This document shows, in pieces, positions 1-9,640 of a DNA stretch of 64,000 bases. How positions within the stretch are numbered: the first letter of the stretch is position 1; the number at the start of each line of letters is the position of its first letter. Source of the DNA: Providencia sp. R33. GTDB lineage: Bacteria > Pseudomonadota > Gammaproteobacteria > Enterobacterales > Enterobacteriaceae. The DNA lies in assembly GCF_019343475.1 (NCBI RefSeq), contig NZ_CP072453.1, forward strand, positions 3,720,001-3,784,000. The letters are read 5' to 3'. A program made the position numbers and the translations under genes. The notes under the pieces were generated by a model. The model saw nothing but the letters and a program-made list of their open reading frames with translations. It made no database searches and was not told the origin of the DNA.

Positions 1-205
1 AGCAATCAACTTGCTCCGCAACGCGGATTAGCGTTTCAGGTGAACAAGCCACATTAAACATGTCGGTTGGGCTACGTGGCGGTAAAGGCACTTCTGCCCC
101 CCACTTCACGAAAGCAGAAACAATTCCACTGATAATACCGACAAAGAAAGCAACACCATAACGGCGACGTTTTTTTTCTGTGATATAAAAGAATCCCCGA
201 GCCAT
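1..205 (-). CDS. yagU: YagU-family inner membrane protein (DUF1440), N-terminal part only
   Basis: The minus strand from an ATG at 203-205 reads MARGFFYITEKKRRRYGVAF, followed by a hydrophobic stretch and the block KWGAEVPLPPRSPTDMFN. That block is almost identical to E. coli YagU, an inner membrane protein linked to acid resistance. About 68 residues are present. The rest, including the later membrane segments, lies outside the window to the left. The gene diverges from nagK. Nothing in the 278 bases between them looks like a further gene. Confidence 0.88.
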   Translation of the reverse strand, partial: MARGFFYITEKKRRRYGVAFFVGIISGIVSAFVKWGAEVPLPPRSPTDMFNVACSPETLIRVAEQVDC

Positions 206-483
206 AGAACCTCTTTATTTGACTTAAGTTTTTTTGAGATCCATTTATTCTCTTTTTGTGAACATCCGTAAATGATGTGAATCAATAAAATAATAATCAC
301 CAGTAGAAATAATTACCGCTCTAATTGCTGCACCTAGCTCACTGAACAAAAATAAAAACCAAAACGATAATTTCTCTAGGCATAATCTTTTGTATAATTA
401 AGCCATCACATACGACCATTTAATTGTTTATCAAATGGATACGTCATTACCGGTGATAAACACACCATTTGGGGAAGAGGAAA

Positions 484-1395
484 ATGTATTACGGCTTTGA
501 CATGGGCGGAACCAAAATCGAACTGGCAGTCTTTGATAATGAACTCAATCAAGTCTGGCAAAAACGCGTTCCGACTCCTAAAGATGACTACCAAGCTCTG
601 CTGAATGCCTTTCTTGCACTCACCCAAGAAGCCGATGAAAAATTCAATTGCCAAGGGAAAATTGGCGTTGGTGTTCCCGGTATTGTTAATCATGCAGAAG
701 GTACCGTATTTACCACTAACGTCCCTGCAGCGCAGTACAAACCACTGATCCATGACTTAGCCAATACTTTACAGCGCTCCGTAAAAGTGGAAAACGATGC
801 CAATTGCTTTGCCTTATCTGAAGCTTGGGATCCAGAATTTAAGCGCTACCCAACCGTGCTAGGCTTAATTTTAGGTACCGGTGTTGGTGGTGGATTTGTC
901 ATTAATGGCAAAGTGCTATCAGGGAAAAATGGCATTGCAGGTGAAATTGGCCATATGAACCTTAGTGTTCGTGCGGCAAAACTATTAGGGGATACCGTCC
1001 CAGAAATAACCTGCGGCTGTCAACAAATAGGTTGTTTCGAGACTTACCTTTCAGGGCCTGGGTTTGAACGTATTTATGCTGCATTTACTGGGGAAAAACG
1101 CTCTGCTATTGAAATTATTGAGCGATACCATCAACAAAGCCCTGAAGCTATTGAACACGTTGAACGATATATGTCAGTGCTCGCGATGTTTATGGGGCAA
1201 GTCATTACAGTTTTTGACCCTGATTTAGTCGTCTTCGGCGGTGGGTTGTCGCAATTTGAAGAAATTTACCAACGTTTGCCTGAAGTACTTCCTCAATACC
1301 TATATGGCATTGCCACTTTACCCGCCATTGAAAAAGCCCGCTATGGTGACTCAGGCGGAGCTCGCGGCGCGGCTTTCCTCAACTTAATCGACTAA
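484..1395 (+). CDS. nagK: N-acetyl-D-glucosamine kinase
   Basis: ROK-family sugar kinase of 303 residues, the same length as E. coli NagK. It phosphorylates GlcNAc recovered from cell-wall turnover to GlcNAc-6-phosphate in the cytoplasm. Visible are the N-terminal phosphate-binding loop (MYYGFDMGGTKIELAVFD), the catalytic-region motif ENDANCFALSEAW, the glycine-rich ILGTGVGGGFVINGK, and the ROK zinc site built from GEIGHMNL and CGCQQIGCFETYLSG. The frame is open from 469, but the start at 484 matches the family N terminus and has GAAGAGG just upstream. It appears monocistronic and ends before a 312-base gap. Confidence 0.96.
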   Translation: MYYGFDMGGTKIELAVFDNELNQVWQKRVPTPKDDYQALLNAFLALTQEADEKFNCQGKIGVGVPGIVNHAEGTVFTTNVPAAQYKPLIHDLANTLQRSVKVENDANCFALSEAWDPEFKRYPTVLGLILGTGVGGGFVINGKVLSGKNGIAGEIGHMNLSVRAAKLLGDTVPEITCGCQQIGCFETYLSGPGFERIYAAFTGEKRSAIEIIERYHQQSPEAIEHVERYMSVLAMFMGQVITVFDPDLVVFGGGLSQFEEIYQRLPEVLPQYLYGIATLPAIEKARYGDSGGARGAAFLNLID

Positions 1396-1707
1396 TTTTC
1401 CTTTCTTGCTCCTTGGCAATTGTCTGCTAAGGAGCATATTTCCCTTTATTTTCAGATGATAATCATTATCATTCATTTGTGAATGGTGATAAAATAACCC
1501 AATATCAATCGGTTTGGTTATCATTACTACTTTAAGAATAACTTCAGTAAATTATAACTAGAAAACAGCAAGATATTATTAAATATTGGCGATAAAGACT
1601 TGTCTGATACAGCTTTTGACTAAAAACGCTATTATTGCGTTACATACAATGAGGCCATAAACAAAACATCTGCCGTTAACCCGAAACAACAATAAAGAGA
1701 ATATCTT
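1396..1707. other. Intergenic region with Fur box and probable long leader
   Basis: This 312-base AT-rich gap between nagK and the OB-fold/flotillin operon contains no convincing ORF. It holds a perfect Fur palindrome, annotated separately, followed immediately by an imperfect inverted repeat (TTATCATTCA ... TGAATGGTGATAA). No intrinsic terminator is visible after nagK. If the promoter overlaps the Fur box, the mRNA would carry a leader of roughly 200 bases. I could not fix a -10/-35 pair with confidence. Confidence 0.5.
1455..1473. promoter_or_regulatory. Fur box (perfect 7-1-7)
   Basis: TGATAAT-C-ATTATCA at 1457-1471 is a perfect 7-1-7 inverted repeat of the Fur consensus. It follows the nagK stop and lies about 235 bases before the start of the OB-fold/flotillin operon, the only downstream gene set on this strand. 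Iron repression of that operon is inferred. Confidence 0.75.
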
Positions 1708-2343
1708 ATGGGATTGTTTTTCCAGAGTAGTTTGATGTTTCCCACCATTATTTTTAGTGGTTTGCTCATTATTGTGCTTTTTTATTGGCTATGTGCTGCA
1801 TTTGGCTTACTCGATATTGATGTCTTTAATATTGATACTGAATTTGATGCTGGGCTTGATGCATCAGGCTTCGCGGGCTGGCTCACTAAACTGGGCTTAG
1901 CGGGTATTCCAGTCACCATTATTCTAACCTTATTTACGCTATTTGGCTGGGTTATCAGCTACTTCTGCGTTTATGGTTTTATCCGTTTTATTGATTCAAC
2001 TTTATTACGCTATCTTGTTGGCTTCGCCGTATTTGCCATCACACTGTTTATTTCCCTTCACCTCACCGCCTTATGTTTAAAACCCGTTCGTAAAAAACTC
2101 GTCAGCCTTAATAAACCCAAGACTGTACATCAGCTTATTGGCAAATTAGCGACCGTGCGTTCAGGGTCTGTGAGTGAACAAAATGGGGAAGCGACGCTGG
2201 AAGATGGCGGTGCAGGGTTAATTTTACAGATACGCGCACCATCAACCGAGAATTTAAAACGGGGTGATCGCGTCATCATAATTAGCTATGACGCGCAATC
2301 CCACAGTTACCAAGTCGTGACGGAAGATGAGTTTCGTCATTAA
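1708..2343 (+). CDS. OB-fold/NfeD-like (YqiJ-type) inner membrane protein
   Basis: A 211-residue protein with three probable membrane segments (about 12-34, 63-88 and 98-122) and a C-terminal soluble domain (about 140-205) of beta-rich OB-fold character. That domain contains LIGKLATVRSGSVSEQNGEA and ends in GDRVIIISYDAQSHSYQVV, the pattern of NfeD/YuaF/YqiJ proteins. Such proteins are partners of flotillins in membrane microdomains, and the next gene encodes a flotillin, 76 bases downstream. It is first in a four-gene set. The start ATG is preceded by AAAGAGA. The residue-level similarity to E. coli YqiJ is weak, so I give no symbol. Confidence 0.8.
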   Translation: MGLFFQSSLMFPTIIFSGLLIIVLFYWLCAAFGLLDIDVFNIDTEFDAGLDASGFAGWLTKLGLAGIPVTIILTLFTLFGWVISYFCVYGFIRFIDSTLLRYLVGFAVFAITLFISLHLTALCLKPVRKKLVSLNKPKTVHQLIGKLATVRSGSVSEQNGEATLEDGGAGLILQIRAPSTENLKRGDRVIIISYDAQSHSYQVVTEDEFRH

Positions 2344-2419
2344 TGTTTACGATATAGACAATAAACCTTTGCTTGCCTATTTAAAATAACGACCACGTCG
2401 GAACCTATGGAGAAGAAAT

Positions 2420-4621
2420 ATGGATTTGGCTGCATTAATGCCCTTTTTAACCATTATTGGCGGGATCATCGTCATTATTTTAGGCTTCTTTGGATTATTT
2501 AAAGCCTTCTATATCAAAGTTCCACAAGGTACCGCACTGATTGTGAACGATATGTCGTCACAACCCAAAGTGCATTTCACCGGTGCACTGGTTTACCCTG
2601 TTATCTACAAAAAAGAATTTATGCGCATTTCCCTTCTCACATTAGAAGTGGACCGCCGTGGTAAAGACGGTTTGATTTGCCATGATAACTTACGTGCAGA
2701 TATCACCGTTGCCTTCTATTTACGTGTGAATGAAACCACCGAAGACGTCCTGAAAGTGGCAAAAGCGATTGGGGTCGACCGTGCTTCTGACCACCAAGCT
2801 GTTAGCACCTTATTTAGTGCAAAATTCTCTGAGGCGCTAAAAACTGTCGGTAAGCAGTTTGATTTAGCAAAGCTTTTTGAAGACCGCCAAAACTTCCGTG
2901 ACCGTATTGTTGATGTGATTGGTAAAGATCTTAATGGCTATGCATTAGAAGACGTTGCCATTGACTACTTAGAGCAAACGCCGAAATCCGCCCTTGATCC
3001 AAACAATATCTTTGACTCCGAAGGTATTCGTAAAATCACTGAAATTACCGCTATCCATAATATTGAAACTAACCAAAAAGAGCGTGACCAAGAGTTAGCG
3101 ATTCAAAAGAAAAATGTGGAAACGCGTGAAGCTAGCTTAGCCTTAGAGCGCCAGCAAGCCGATGCAGAAGCTCGTCAAAAACGTGAAATTGACAATATTC
3201 GTTCCCGTGAACAAGCGGAAACACTACGTGTTCAAGAAGAAGAACGCCTAAAATCAGAACAAGCACGTATTCAAACTCAGCAAGAGATTGAAATTCGTGA
3301 AGAAAACCGTATGCGTGAAGTTGAAGTTGCTCAACAAAATCGCACCCGTGCCGTTGCGATTGAAGAAGAGCGCGTTAGCCGTGCACGTGAATTAGAAATT
3401 GTCGCCCGTGAGCGCGAAGTTGAACTGCAACGCATTGAAAAAGAAAAAGCTTTAGAAGAAGAACGCAAAAATATCTCGAATGTGATCCGCGAACGTGTTG
3501 CCGTTGAAAAAACTGTCGCACAAGAAGAGGAGCGCATTAAAGAAGTCCGTGAAGTGTCTGAAGCTGAACGTATGCGCCAAGTCACCGTGATCAATGCGCA
3601 AGCAGAAGCAGAAGAGTTATTAGTTCGCCAAGTGAAAAGAGCCGAAGCCGATGAAGCCAGCGCGAAACACAAAGCGGAAGAAATCAGCACCATGGCACAA
3701 GCCGAATTAGAAGCCTCCGCCAAACAAGCAGAAGCGAAAAAACGCTTAGCGGAAGGGATTGAGGCAGAACACGCCGCGTTAGGCTTAGCAGAAGCACGCG
3801 TTCGCCAAGCAACGGCTGAAGCAGAAGAAAAAGAAGGTTTAGTGCTTGCCAATATCACCGCAGAGAAACTGTTAGCCGAAGCTCGTGGCTTGAAAGAAAA
3901 AGGCTTAACCGAAGCGCAAGTGATGGAAGCCAAAGCGAAAGCTGAGCAACAACAAGGCCTTGCCGAAGCAAAAATCCTAGAAGAGAAACTCGCTGCGCAA
4001 GCGCGTGGTGAAGAGCAACAAGCTAACGCGAAAGAAAAATTAGGTTTAGCTGACGCGAAAGTACTTGAAGAGAAACTCGCGGCACAAGCACGCGGTGAAG
4101 GCCAATTAGGTTCAGCACAAGCAGAAGTTATCCGCCAACGCCTGAAAGCCGAAGCAGACGGTTTAACTGACAAATTCAAATCCATGGATCATCTCAGTGA
4201 CACCGCGCGTTCCCATGAAGAATTCCGTATGCGCCTCGAGAAAGAGTTTGAACAATCCATGGCCTCTATTGATGCGAACAAAGAAATTGCCCGTGAGCAG
4301 GCAGATGTCTTGGCCGCAGCACTTAGCAAAACTAACATCGAAATTGTCGGCGGCGATGGCAGCTTCTTCAATACTTTCTCTAAAGCACTTAGCTTAGGTA
4401 AGGCTGTCGATGGCTTCATGGATAAGAGCAGCTTTGCCAAAGAAAATGTCGAGAAGCTGATTAACCGCAGCAAAGAAGATAAAAAAATCGATGTAGCGGC
4501 TTTACTGAAAAACCCTGAAGTTCAAGACCTTATCAATGGATTTATGGCGGCAAAAGGCGCAGGTCAATTAGCAAAAACAGTAACAGCGAAACCTGTTCCA
4601 CCCGCTGATGACCAACTTTAG
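2420..4621 (+). CDS. Long flotillin (SPFH/band-7 protein, YqiK-like)
   Basis: A 733-residue membrane-anchored scaffold protein. Residues 7-28 form one membrane segment, and about 30-210 are the SPFH/band-7 domain, seen in VPQGTALIVNDMSSQPKVHF, LTLEVDRRGKDGL and DRASDHQAVSTLFSAKF. About 215-620 are an almost uninterrupted Ala/Glu/Lys/Arg-rich coiled coil. A less charged tail follows. It is longer than E. coli YqiK (about 550 residues), the extra length being coiled coil with internal repeats near residues 515-565. GGAGAAGAA precedes the start. The partner NfeD-like gene lies upstream and the giant ATPase downstream. Flotillins organise membrane microdomains; the cargo here is unknown. Confidence 0.9.
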   Translation: MDLAALMPFLTIIGGIIVIILGFFGLFKAFYIKVPQGTALIVNDMSSQPKVHFTGALVYPVIYKKEFMRISLLTLEVDRRGKDGLICHDNLRADITVAFYLRVNETTEDVLKVAKAIGVDRASDHQAVSTLFSAKFSEALKTVGKQFDLAKLFEDRQNFRDRIVDVIGKDLNGYALEDVAIDYLEQTPKSALDPNNIFDSEGIRKITEITAIHNIETNQKERDQELAIQKKNVETREASLALERQQADAEARQKREIDNIRSREQAETLRVQEEERLKSEQARIQTQQEIEIREENRMREVEVAQQNRTRAVAIEEERVSRARELEIVAREREVELQRIEKEKALEEERKNISNVIRERVAVEKTVAQEEERIKEVREVSEAERMRQVTVINAQAEAEELLVRQVKRAEADEASAKHKAEEISTMAQAELEASAKQAEAKKRLAEGIEAEHAALGLAEARVRQATAEAEEKEGLVLANITAEKLLAEARGLKEKGLTEAQVMEAKAKAEQQQGLAEAKILEEKLAAQARGEEQQANAKEKLGLADAKVLEEKLAAQARGEGQLGSAQAEVIRQRLKAEADGLTDKFKSMDHLSDTARSHEEFRMRLEKEFEQSMASIDANKEIAREQADVLAAALSKTNIEIVGGDGSFFNTFSKALSLGKAVDGFMDKSSFAKENVEKLINRSKEDKKIDVAALLKNPEVQDLINGFMAAKGAGQLAKTVTAKPVPPADDQL

Positions 4622-4636
4622 TTAATCAAAATCTGA

Positions 4637-4654
4637 GGGGGCTTTTTTGCCCCC
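4637..4654 (+). terminator. GC hairpin between flotillin and ATPase genes (attenuator or processing site)
   Basis: GGGGGC, a six-T loop and GCCCCC form a strong hairpin 15 bases after the flotillin stop. It is not followed directly by a clean T-run; a T-rich stretch comes about 10 bases later. It may reduce read-through into the ATPase gene or protect the upstream mRNA rather than stop transcription completely. Confidence 0.5.
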
Positions 4655-4699
4655 TATTGCCTTTATTTTTTCATCCACCTTAAGGGAATTCGCTGCACC

Positions 4700-7600
4700 A
4701 TGTCAGATTTTCAGGAAACGGATCGCGAGCAAGAAATACTCGATAGTGCTGTTGCAGAAGGGGGCGCTTATGAAATATTACGTAAGCGACTGACCGAACA
4801 AGGCCAGCAACTTCATCAAAAAGCCATACAGCTCAATGAAAAACGCCTAGAAGAATTTGGCCAAAGCCAAATGGATATTATTGGGCGTATTCGTATTCGT
4901 ACTGAAAATAACTGCCAAGCCCGAGATATTATTCGAGTGGGTGAATGGTTGTTATTTGGTTATAACGTTTTCCTTGGATTAAAAAAAGAAACGCATCTGG
5001 ATGATGTGTTTTCATTGTATCGTTTGATTGAAAATGAAGGCGAATTTGACGTTGAAGCCGTCGACAATGAAGATACCTTTTTAAATGATACCCGCTTTGT
5101 TCAGGATTTTACTGAACTCTATACCTATTATAAAAACACCCAATTACTGCAACTTGTCGAGCGTGATGGCAAGCTGCTAGCTAGCTTCCAAATAGGCGAG
5201 CGCATTACCGATGTACGCGTTTTTCGTTGGTCGATTTCAAGCGATAAGCAACGTATTGAATATATTGATAATCGAGGGGAGCGCGATATCGCCCTGCCCC
5301 CCGCGTATGACTTTGAGTGGCAAAAAACCACTCGCGAAGATACCGTAAATGGCCGTTACCCGCACATTAATATCCTCGATACCGTATTCGTTGAAACTAT
5401 CGGTGGTGACTTAACAATCAAGTGTGAAAATAACACTGAAGATGGTTTGGGAATTTACCGTGAAGCGGTGCTGGATAAAAACCAGTCCCTCGATGATGCG
5501 CAAATTGAATATGCCCAAACGGGCAGTTTGATTATTTTAAAGATTTTGCCTTATCGGGAAGAAAGCTGGCGTTATCTGGTTTACAACACTCTGACCCAGT
5601 CTGTGCAACGCATTGACGCCATTGGGCAGGCTTGTGTTCAACTCCCTGAAGATCACGGTATTATTTTCCCTGGTGGGTATTACCTGCAAAATGGTGAATA
5701 CAAAACCTTTGAGCAACCGATGGATGGTATGCGTTTTCGCCGCTTGCGTCGCTCACCCAATGGGGAAGACGTTTTATACGTTTTTTATTCGCCGAACCAA
5801 GGCCGCATCGCACTTTTCAACTATAACCTGATTGAACGAACCCTATCCGTTCCATTGATTGGGCACGGCTATGCCATGCTTGAAGATGGCAAAATGGTGC
5901 TGTTTGAAGGTGAGGGGGAAGAAGCCACCCGTGTGCATCCAATGCAAGTATGGCAAACGCCTTTTTATTCCGATGAGTTTGCGGATAAGCAGCCTACCCG
6001 TGGGGGCTTTTTTGGCCGAATTGGTAACGCAGATTTGGTACGCGGTATTTCTGAAATCTTGCATGTTGCCAAAGAGATTGAAGGCAACCATGTTTCTATC
6101 TCCCGCTATGAGCAGCTCAGCCAGCAACCTAAAAACTTGCTGGATTTGTACTACTGGTTTAGTGATGAGCAATGTTTAGAAATTGGTAAGCTACTCAAAG
6201 AAATCACGCAAACCAGTGAATTAGTACTCGATGAGTATGAAAAGGTGGAGAGCATCCGCCAGCAGTCGGCTAAATCGATGAATGAGGCCATTAGCCGCCA
6301 GAAATCGCTCCTAGCACTCACATTACCCGACAGTTGGAATGATATTCAGCAATTTGTAGATGGTTTAAATGCCCTAAACGCACAACGTGGGCACTTGATT
6401 TCGCTGCGTGAATTTCGCTATATGGATTTAGAAAAACTGAGCGAAATGGAAGGTGAAATTGAAAAAAATCAACAATATGTCTCCCAAGAAACCGCTGTTT
6501 TTCTCGCTAGTGATAAAGCACTACAACCTTTTAAAGCACAATTAACGGTTTTTGAAGAACAAACCGAAAAAGCGCAAAATAGCGCACAATTAGATATCCC
6601 AATGAATGACATGGAAAAAATGTCAGCTGATTTGGATATGCTATCTAACTTAATGGCATCACTGTCATTCAATGATGTAACTCAGCAAACTCATATCATT
6701 GATTCTATTTCACAAATTTATGCGCAGTTGAATCAGTCACGGGCTCGCTTACAACAAAAGCGTAAGTCCCAAACCAGCGTTGAAACTGTGGCACAATTTG
6801 GCGCACAATTCCGCTTATTTAGCCAAGGGATCACCAACGCATTGTCCCTTGCGACAGACCCAGAGCGTTGTGATGATCAGCTATCAAGATTATTGGTTCA
6901 ATTAGAAGAGCTGGAAAGTCAGTTTAGTGGCCACGATGAGTTTCTTGATGATATCTTAGCCAAGCGTGAAGAGTTACTCGAAACCTTTGAATCCCATAAA
7001 CAAATTTTAATTGATGACCGCCAGCGCCGCGCACAAAACTTATTAACTGCCGCTGACCGCCTACTCGATAGCTTGCAACGCCGAACGACCCGTCTGCAAT
7101 CTCAAGATGAGCTAAATGCCTTCTTTGCCTCAGACCCACTTGCGTTAAAAACGCGAGAAATCATCGAAAAACTGCGGGAAATTAACGACAACGTTAAAGC
7201 CGATGATATCGATGCGCGCTTAAAAGCGTCTCGCGACCAAGCGATCCGCATTTTGCGTGATAAAACCGATATTTTTGAAGATGGTGGTAATGTCATCAAA
7301 TTGGGTCGCCACCGCTTTAGCGTCAACACCCAAGAGTTAGACCTGACTATCTTGCCTAAAAATAACCAACTTTGGGTATATCTCACAGGCACTGATTTTC
7401 AAGAACCTATCGAAAATACAGAGCTCACACAGTTACAGCCATATTGGACAGCAACATTAGAATCTGAGTCGGAGACGGTTTATCGCGCTGAATACCTTGC
7501 TTATTCAATTATTTATTCAGCGGCTAAGCGCCAAGATGAACTCAGCATGGCATTGTTAACCAGTGCGTTAACGTCCCCTGAAAAGCTGGAAAAAATCGTG

Positions 7601-9640
7601 CGTGATTTTGCAGGCCCGCGCTATAAAGAAGGCTATGAAAAGGGTATTCACGACCATGATGCCATTGCTATCTTAAAAAAATTAATTCCTATTGGGGAAA
7701 GCGCCGATCTCCTGCGTTATAGTCCAACTGCGCGGGCAATTGCTGCCATTTACTGGGAAACCGCCCAAAACCAAGAGTTCCCCGCACTTTGGCCTGAACG
7801 CGCCAGAACCGCGATGAATATTCATCAGCTGTTCCATAATGATAATGCCTTACTTGATCTACAAGCGGAAATTGAAGCCAATATCAGTTTGTTTTTACAA
7901 GATAATCCAATCCAGTGCCAAAGTTATGAGCAAACACAAGCCGCGGAATACCTCAGCTTTGCATTAGCACGGACACCGATTGAATTGGTCTACAGCAAAT
8001 ATGCAAAAGAACTGGTTTTAGCATTACAAGACCGCTTAGAAGAAGCCCACATGTGGCTTGATTTCAATCGTTCTCAGCAAAATTTAGGTACGCGCTACGC
8101 TCAACGTTGGTCATTGATTCAAAATTGGCTGCAAGGGCTGTGCTCAACCCCTGAATTTGCACATCTGGTGCCTTATATACCCGGTGCAATTGCCATTATT
8201 ATTTTAGATAAAGTCGCTTCTGCTCGTTACAGTGAAGCCGATCTTTACTTTAAAGTCAGTGGCTTACTGGGGGAACACCCAACCATTGAAAACCAAACGT
8301 TGTCACTCAGTTTGGATAATTACTTTAGCCGAATGCGCGGGCAGCGAAAACGCTTTATCCCTGAGTTCCGCCAATACCAAGCTTTGCGCCAACGTATCGT
8401 CACAGAAGAACGTAGCCGCCTAAAACTGCATGAATTTAAAGCGAAGCCATTAAGTTCATTCGTCCGTAACAAGCTGATTAATGACGTCTATTTGCCAATT
8501 ATTGGCGATAACATGGCAAAGCAAATTGGCGCACTGGGTGAAGGGAAACGTACCGACCTCATGGGGCTCTTGTTAATGATTTCTCCACCAGGTTACGGTA
8601 AAACTACCTTAATGGAGTACGCAGCCGATCGCTTAGGGTTGATTTTCATGAAAGTGAATGGCCCTGCTCTGGGTCATGATGTGCTTTCCCTTGACCCTGC
8701 ACAGGCACCGAATGCCACCGCAAGGCAAGAGCTGGAAAAACTCAATTTAGCCCTCGAAATGGGAAATAACGTCATGCTGTATGTGGATGATATCCAACAT
8801 ACACACCCCGAATTCTTACAGAAATTTATTTCCCTGTGTGATGGAACACGACGTATTGAAGGGGTTTGGAAAGACAAAACCAAAACCTACGATATGCGAG
8901 GTAAGAAATTCTGTGTTGTGATGGCAGGGAACCCCTATACCGAATCAGGTGAAGTGTTCCGTATCCCTGATATGTTAGCCAACCGTGCCGATATCTATAA
9001 CCTCGGGGAGGTATTAGGCGGGATGGATGATGCTTTCGCATTAAGCTATATCGAAAATAGCCTGACTTCGAACCCAGTTTTAGCCCCTTTGGCACTGAGA
9101 GACCTCAATGACTTATACCTTCTTGTTGATAAGGCCATGGGGAAATCGGTTTCAACCAATACACTAAGTTACCCTTACTCCGATGCTGAAATTAATGAAA
9201 TCACTTCAGTTATCAAACAATTAATTAAACTTCGTGACATTGTATTGAAGGTTAATCAACAGTACATTGCCAGCGCCGCCCAGTCGGATAAATACCGCAC
9301 TGAACCTGCATTTCGTTTGCAGGGCAGTTACCGAAATATGAATAAACTTAGCGAAAAAGTCTCTTCTGTTATGAATGATGAAGAACTGGAGCGGTTATTA
9401 GATGACCACTACCTCGGTGAAGCCCAATTGCTCACGATGGGTGCAGAGGAAAATTTACTCAAACTTGCTGAGTTACGAGGAACACTGACCGGAAAAGAAG
9501 CCGAGCGCTGGCAACAAATCAAGAAAGACTTTATGCGCCATAAAGCCCTTGGTGGTGATAATACAGATATTGGTGATCGGGTGGTTGTCCAGCTCGCCTC
9601 TTTAGTCGAAAGCGTTCAAGCATTAGGTAAAGCGGAATGA
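4700..9640 (+). CDS. Giant coiled-coil AAA+ ATPase (family usually named 'DNA repair ATPase')
   Basis: A 1646-residue cytoplasmic protein. The first ~450 residues are a beta-rich repetitive domain of unknown fold. About 480-880 is mostly helical and coiled coil, followed by a further mixed region. An AAA+ module starts near 1250, with Walker A SPPGYGKTT (K1301), Walker B VMLYVDDIQH (D1363, D1364), a sensor-1-like MAGNP (N1411) and a following NRAD. The C terminus is helical. I recall this family being labelled 'DNA repair ATPase', but nothing here directly shows a role in DNA repair. Its fixed position between flotillin and rhomboid genes argues for membrane-linked work. Its stop overlaps the rhomboid start by 4 bases, implying translational coupling. 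Confidence 0.85.
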   Translation: MSDFQETDREQEILDSAVAEGGAYEILRKRLTEQGQQLHQKAIQLNEKRLEEFGQSQMDIIGRIRIRTENNCQARDIIRVGEWLLFGYNVFLGLKKETHLDDVFSLYRLIENEGEFDVEAVDNEDTFLNDTRFVQDFTELYTYYKNTQLLQLVERDGKLLASFQIGERITDVRVFRWSISSDKQRIEYIDNRGERDIALPPAYDFEWQKTTREDTVNGRYPHINILDTVFVETIGGDLTIKCENNTEDGLGIYREAVLDKNQSLDDAQIEYAQTGSLIILKILPYREESWRYLVYNTLTQSVQRIDAIGQACVQLPEDHGIIFPGGYYLQNGEYKTFEQPMDGMRFRRLRRSPNGEDVLYVFYSPNQGRIALFNYNLIERTLSVPLIGHGYAMLEDGKMVLFEGEGEEATRVHPMQVWQTPFYSDEFADKQPTRGGFFGRIGNADLVRGISEILHVAKEIEGNHVSISRYEQLSQQPKNLLDLYYWFSDEQCLEIGKLLKEITQTSELVLDEYEKVESIRQQSAKSMNEAISRQKSLLALTLPDSWNDIQQFVDGLNALNAQRGHLISLREFRYMDLEKLSEMEGEIEKNQQYVSQETAVFLASDKALQPFKAQLTVFEEQTEKAQNSAQLDIPMNDMEKMSADLDMLSNLMASLSFNDVTQQTHIIDSISQIYAQLNQSRARLQQKRKSQTSVETVAQFGAQFRLFSQGITNALSLATDPERCDDQLSRLLVQLEELESQFSGHDEFLDDILAKREELLETFESHKQILIDDRQRRAQNLLTAADRLLDSLQRRTTRLQSQDELNAFFASDPLALKTREIIEKLREINDNVKADDIDARLKASRDQAIRILRDKTDIFEDGGNVIKLGRHRFSVNTQELDLTILPKNNQLWVYLTGTDFQEPIENTELTQLQPYWTATLESESETVYRAEYLAYSIIYSAAKRQDELSMALLTSALTSPEKLEKIVRDFAGPRYKEGYEKGIHDHDAIAILKKLIPIGESADLLRYSPTARAIAAIYWETAQNQEFPALWPERARTAMNIHQLFHNDNALLDLQAEIEANISLFLQDNPIQCQSYEQTQAAEYLSFALARTPIELVYSKYAKELVLALQDRLEEAHMWLDFNRSQQNLGTRYAQRWSLIQNWLQGLCSTPEFAHLVPYIPGAIAIIILDKVASARYSEADLYFKVSGLLGEHPTIENQTLSLSLDNYFSRMRGQRKRFIPEFRQYQALRQRIVTEERSRLKLHEFKAKPLSSFVRNKLINDVYLPIIGDNMAKQIGALGEGKRTDLMGLLLMISPPGYGKTTLMEYAADRLGLIFMKVNGPALGHDVLSLDPAQAPNATARQELEKLNLALEMGNNVMLYVDDIQHTHPEFLQKFISLCDGTRRIEGVWKDKTKTYDMRGKKFCVVMAGNPYTESGEVFRIPDMLANRADIYNLGEVLGGMDDAFALSYIENSLTSNPVLAPLALRDLNDLYLLVDKAMGKSVSTNTLSYPYSDAEINEITSVIKQLIKLRDIVLKVNQQYIASAAQSDKYRTEPAFRLQGSYRNMNKLSEKVSSVMNDEELERLLDDHYLGEAQLLTMGAEENLLKLAELRGTLTGKEAERWQQIKKDFMRHKALGGDNTDIGDRVVVQLASLVESVQALGKAE

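Noticed and set aside
1457..1640. RyhB-type small RNA behind the Fur box
   Set aside because: No conserved RyhB core and no terminator hairpin with T-run in the gap, so an sRNA gene is not supported.
3331..4185. 284-codon open frame on the minus strand within the flotillin gene, Ser/Ala rich
   Set aside because: Shadow of the Ala/Glu-rich coiled-coil codons on the other strand. It lacks a ribosome site, and its low-complexity composition mirrors the real gene.
4700..9640. Assigning the giant ATPase to DNA repair by its family label
   Set aside because: No nuclease, helicase or DNA-binding motif was seen. The label is not supported by sequence or neighbours.
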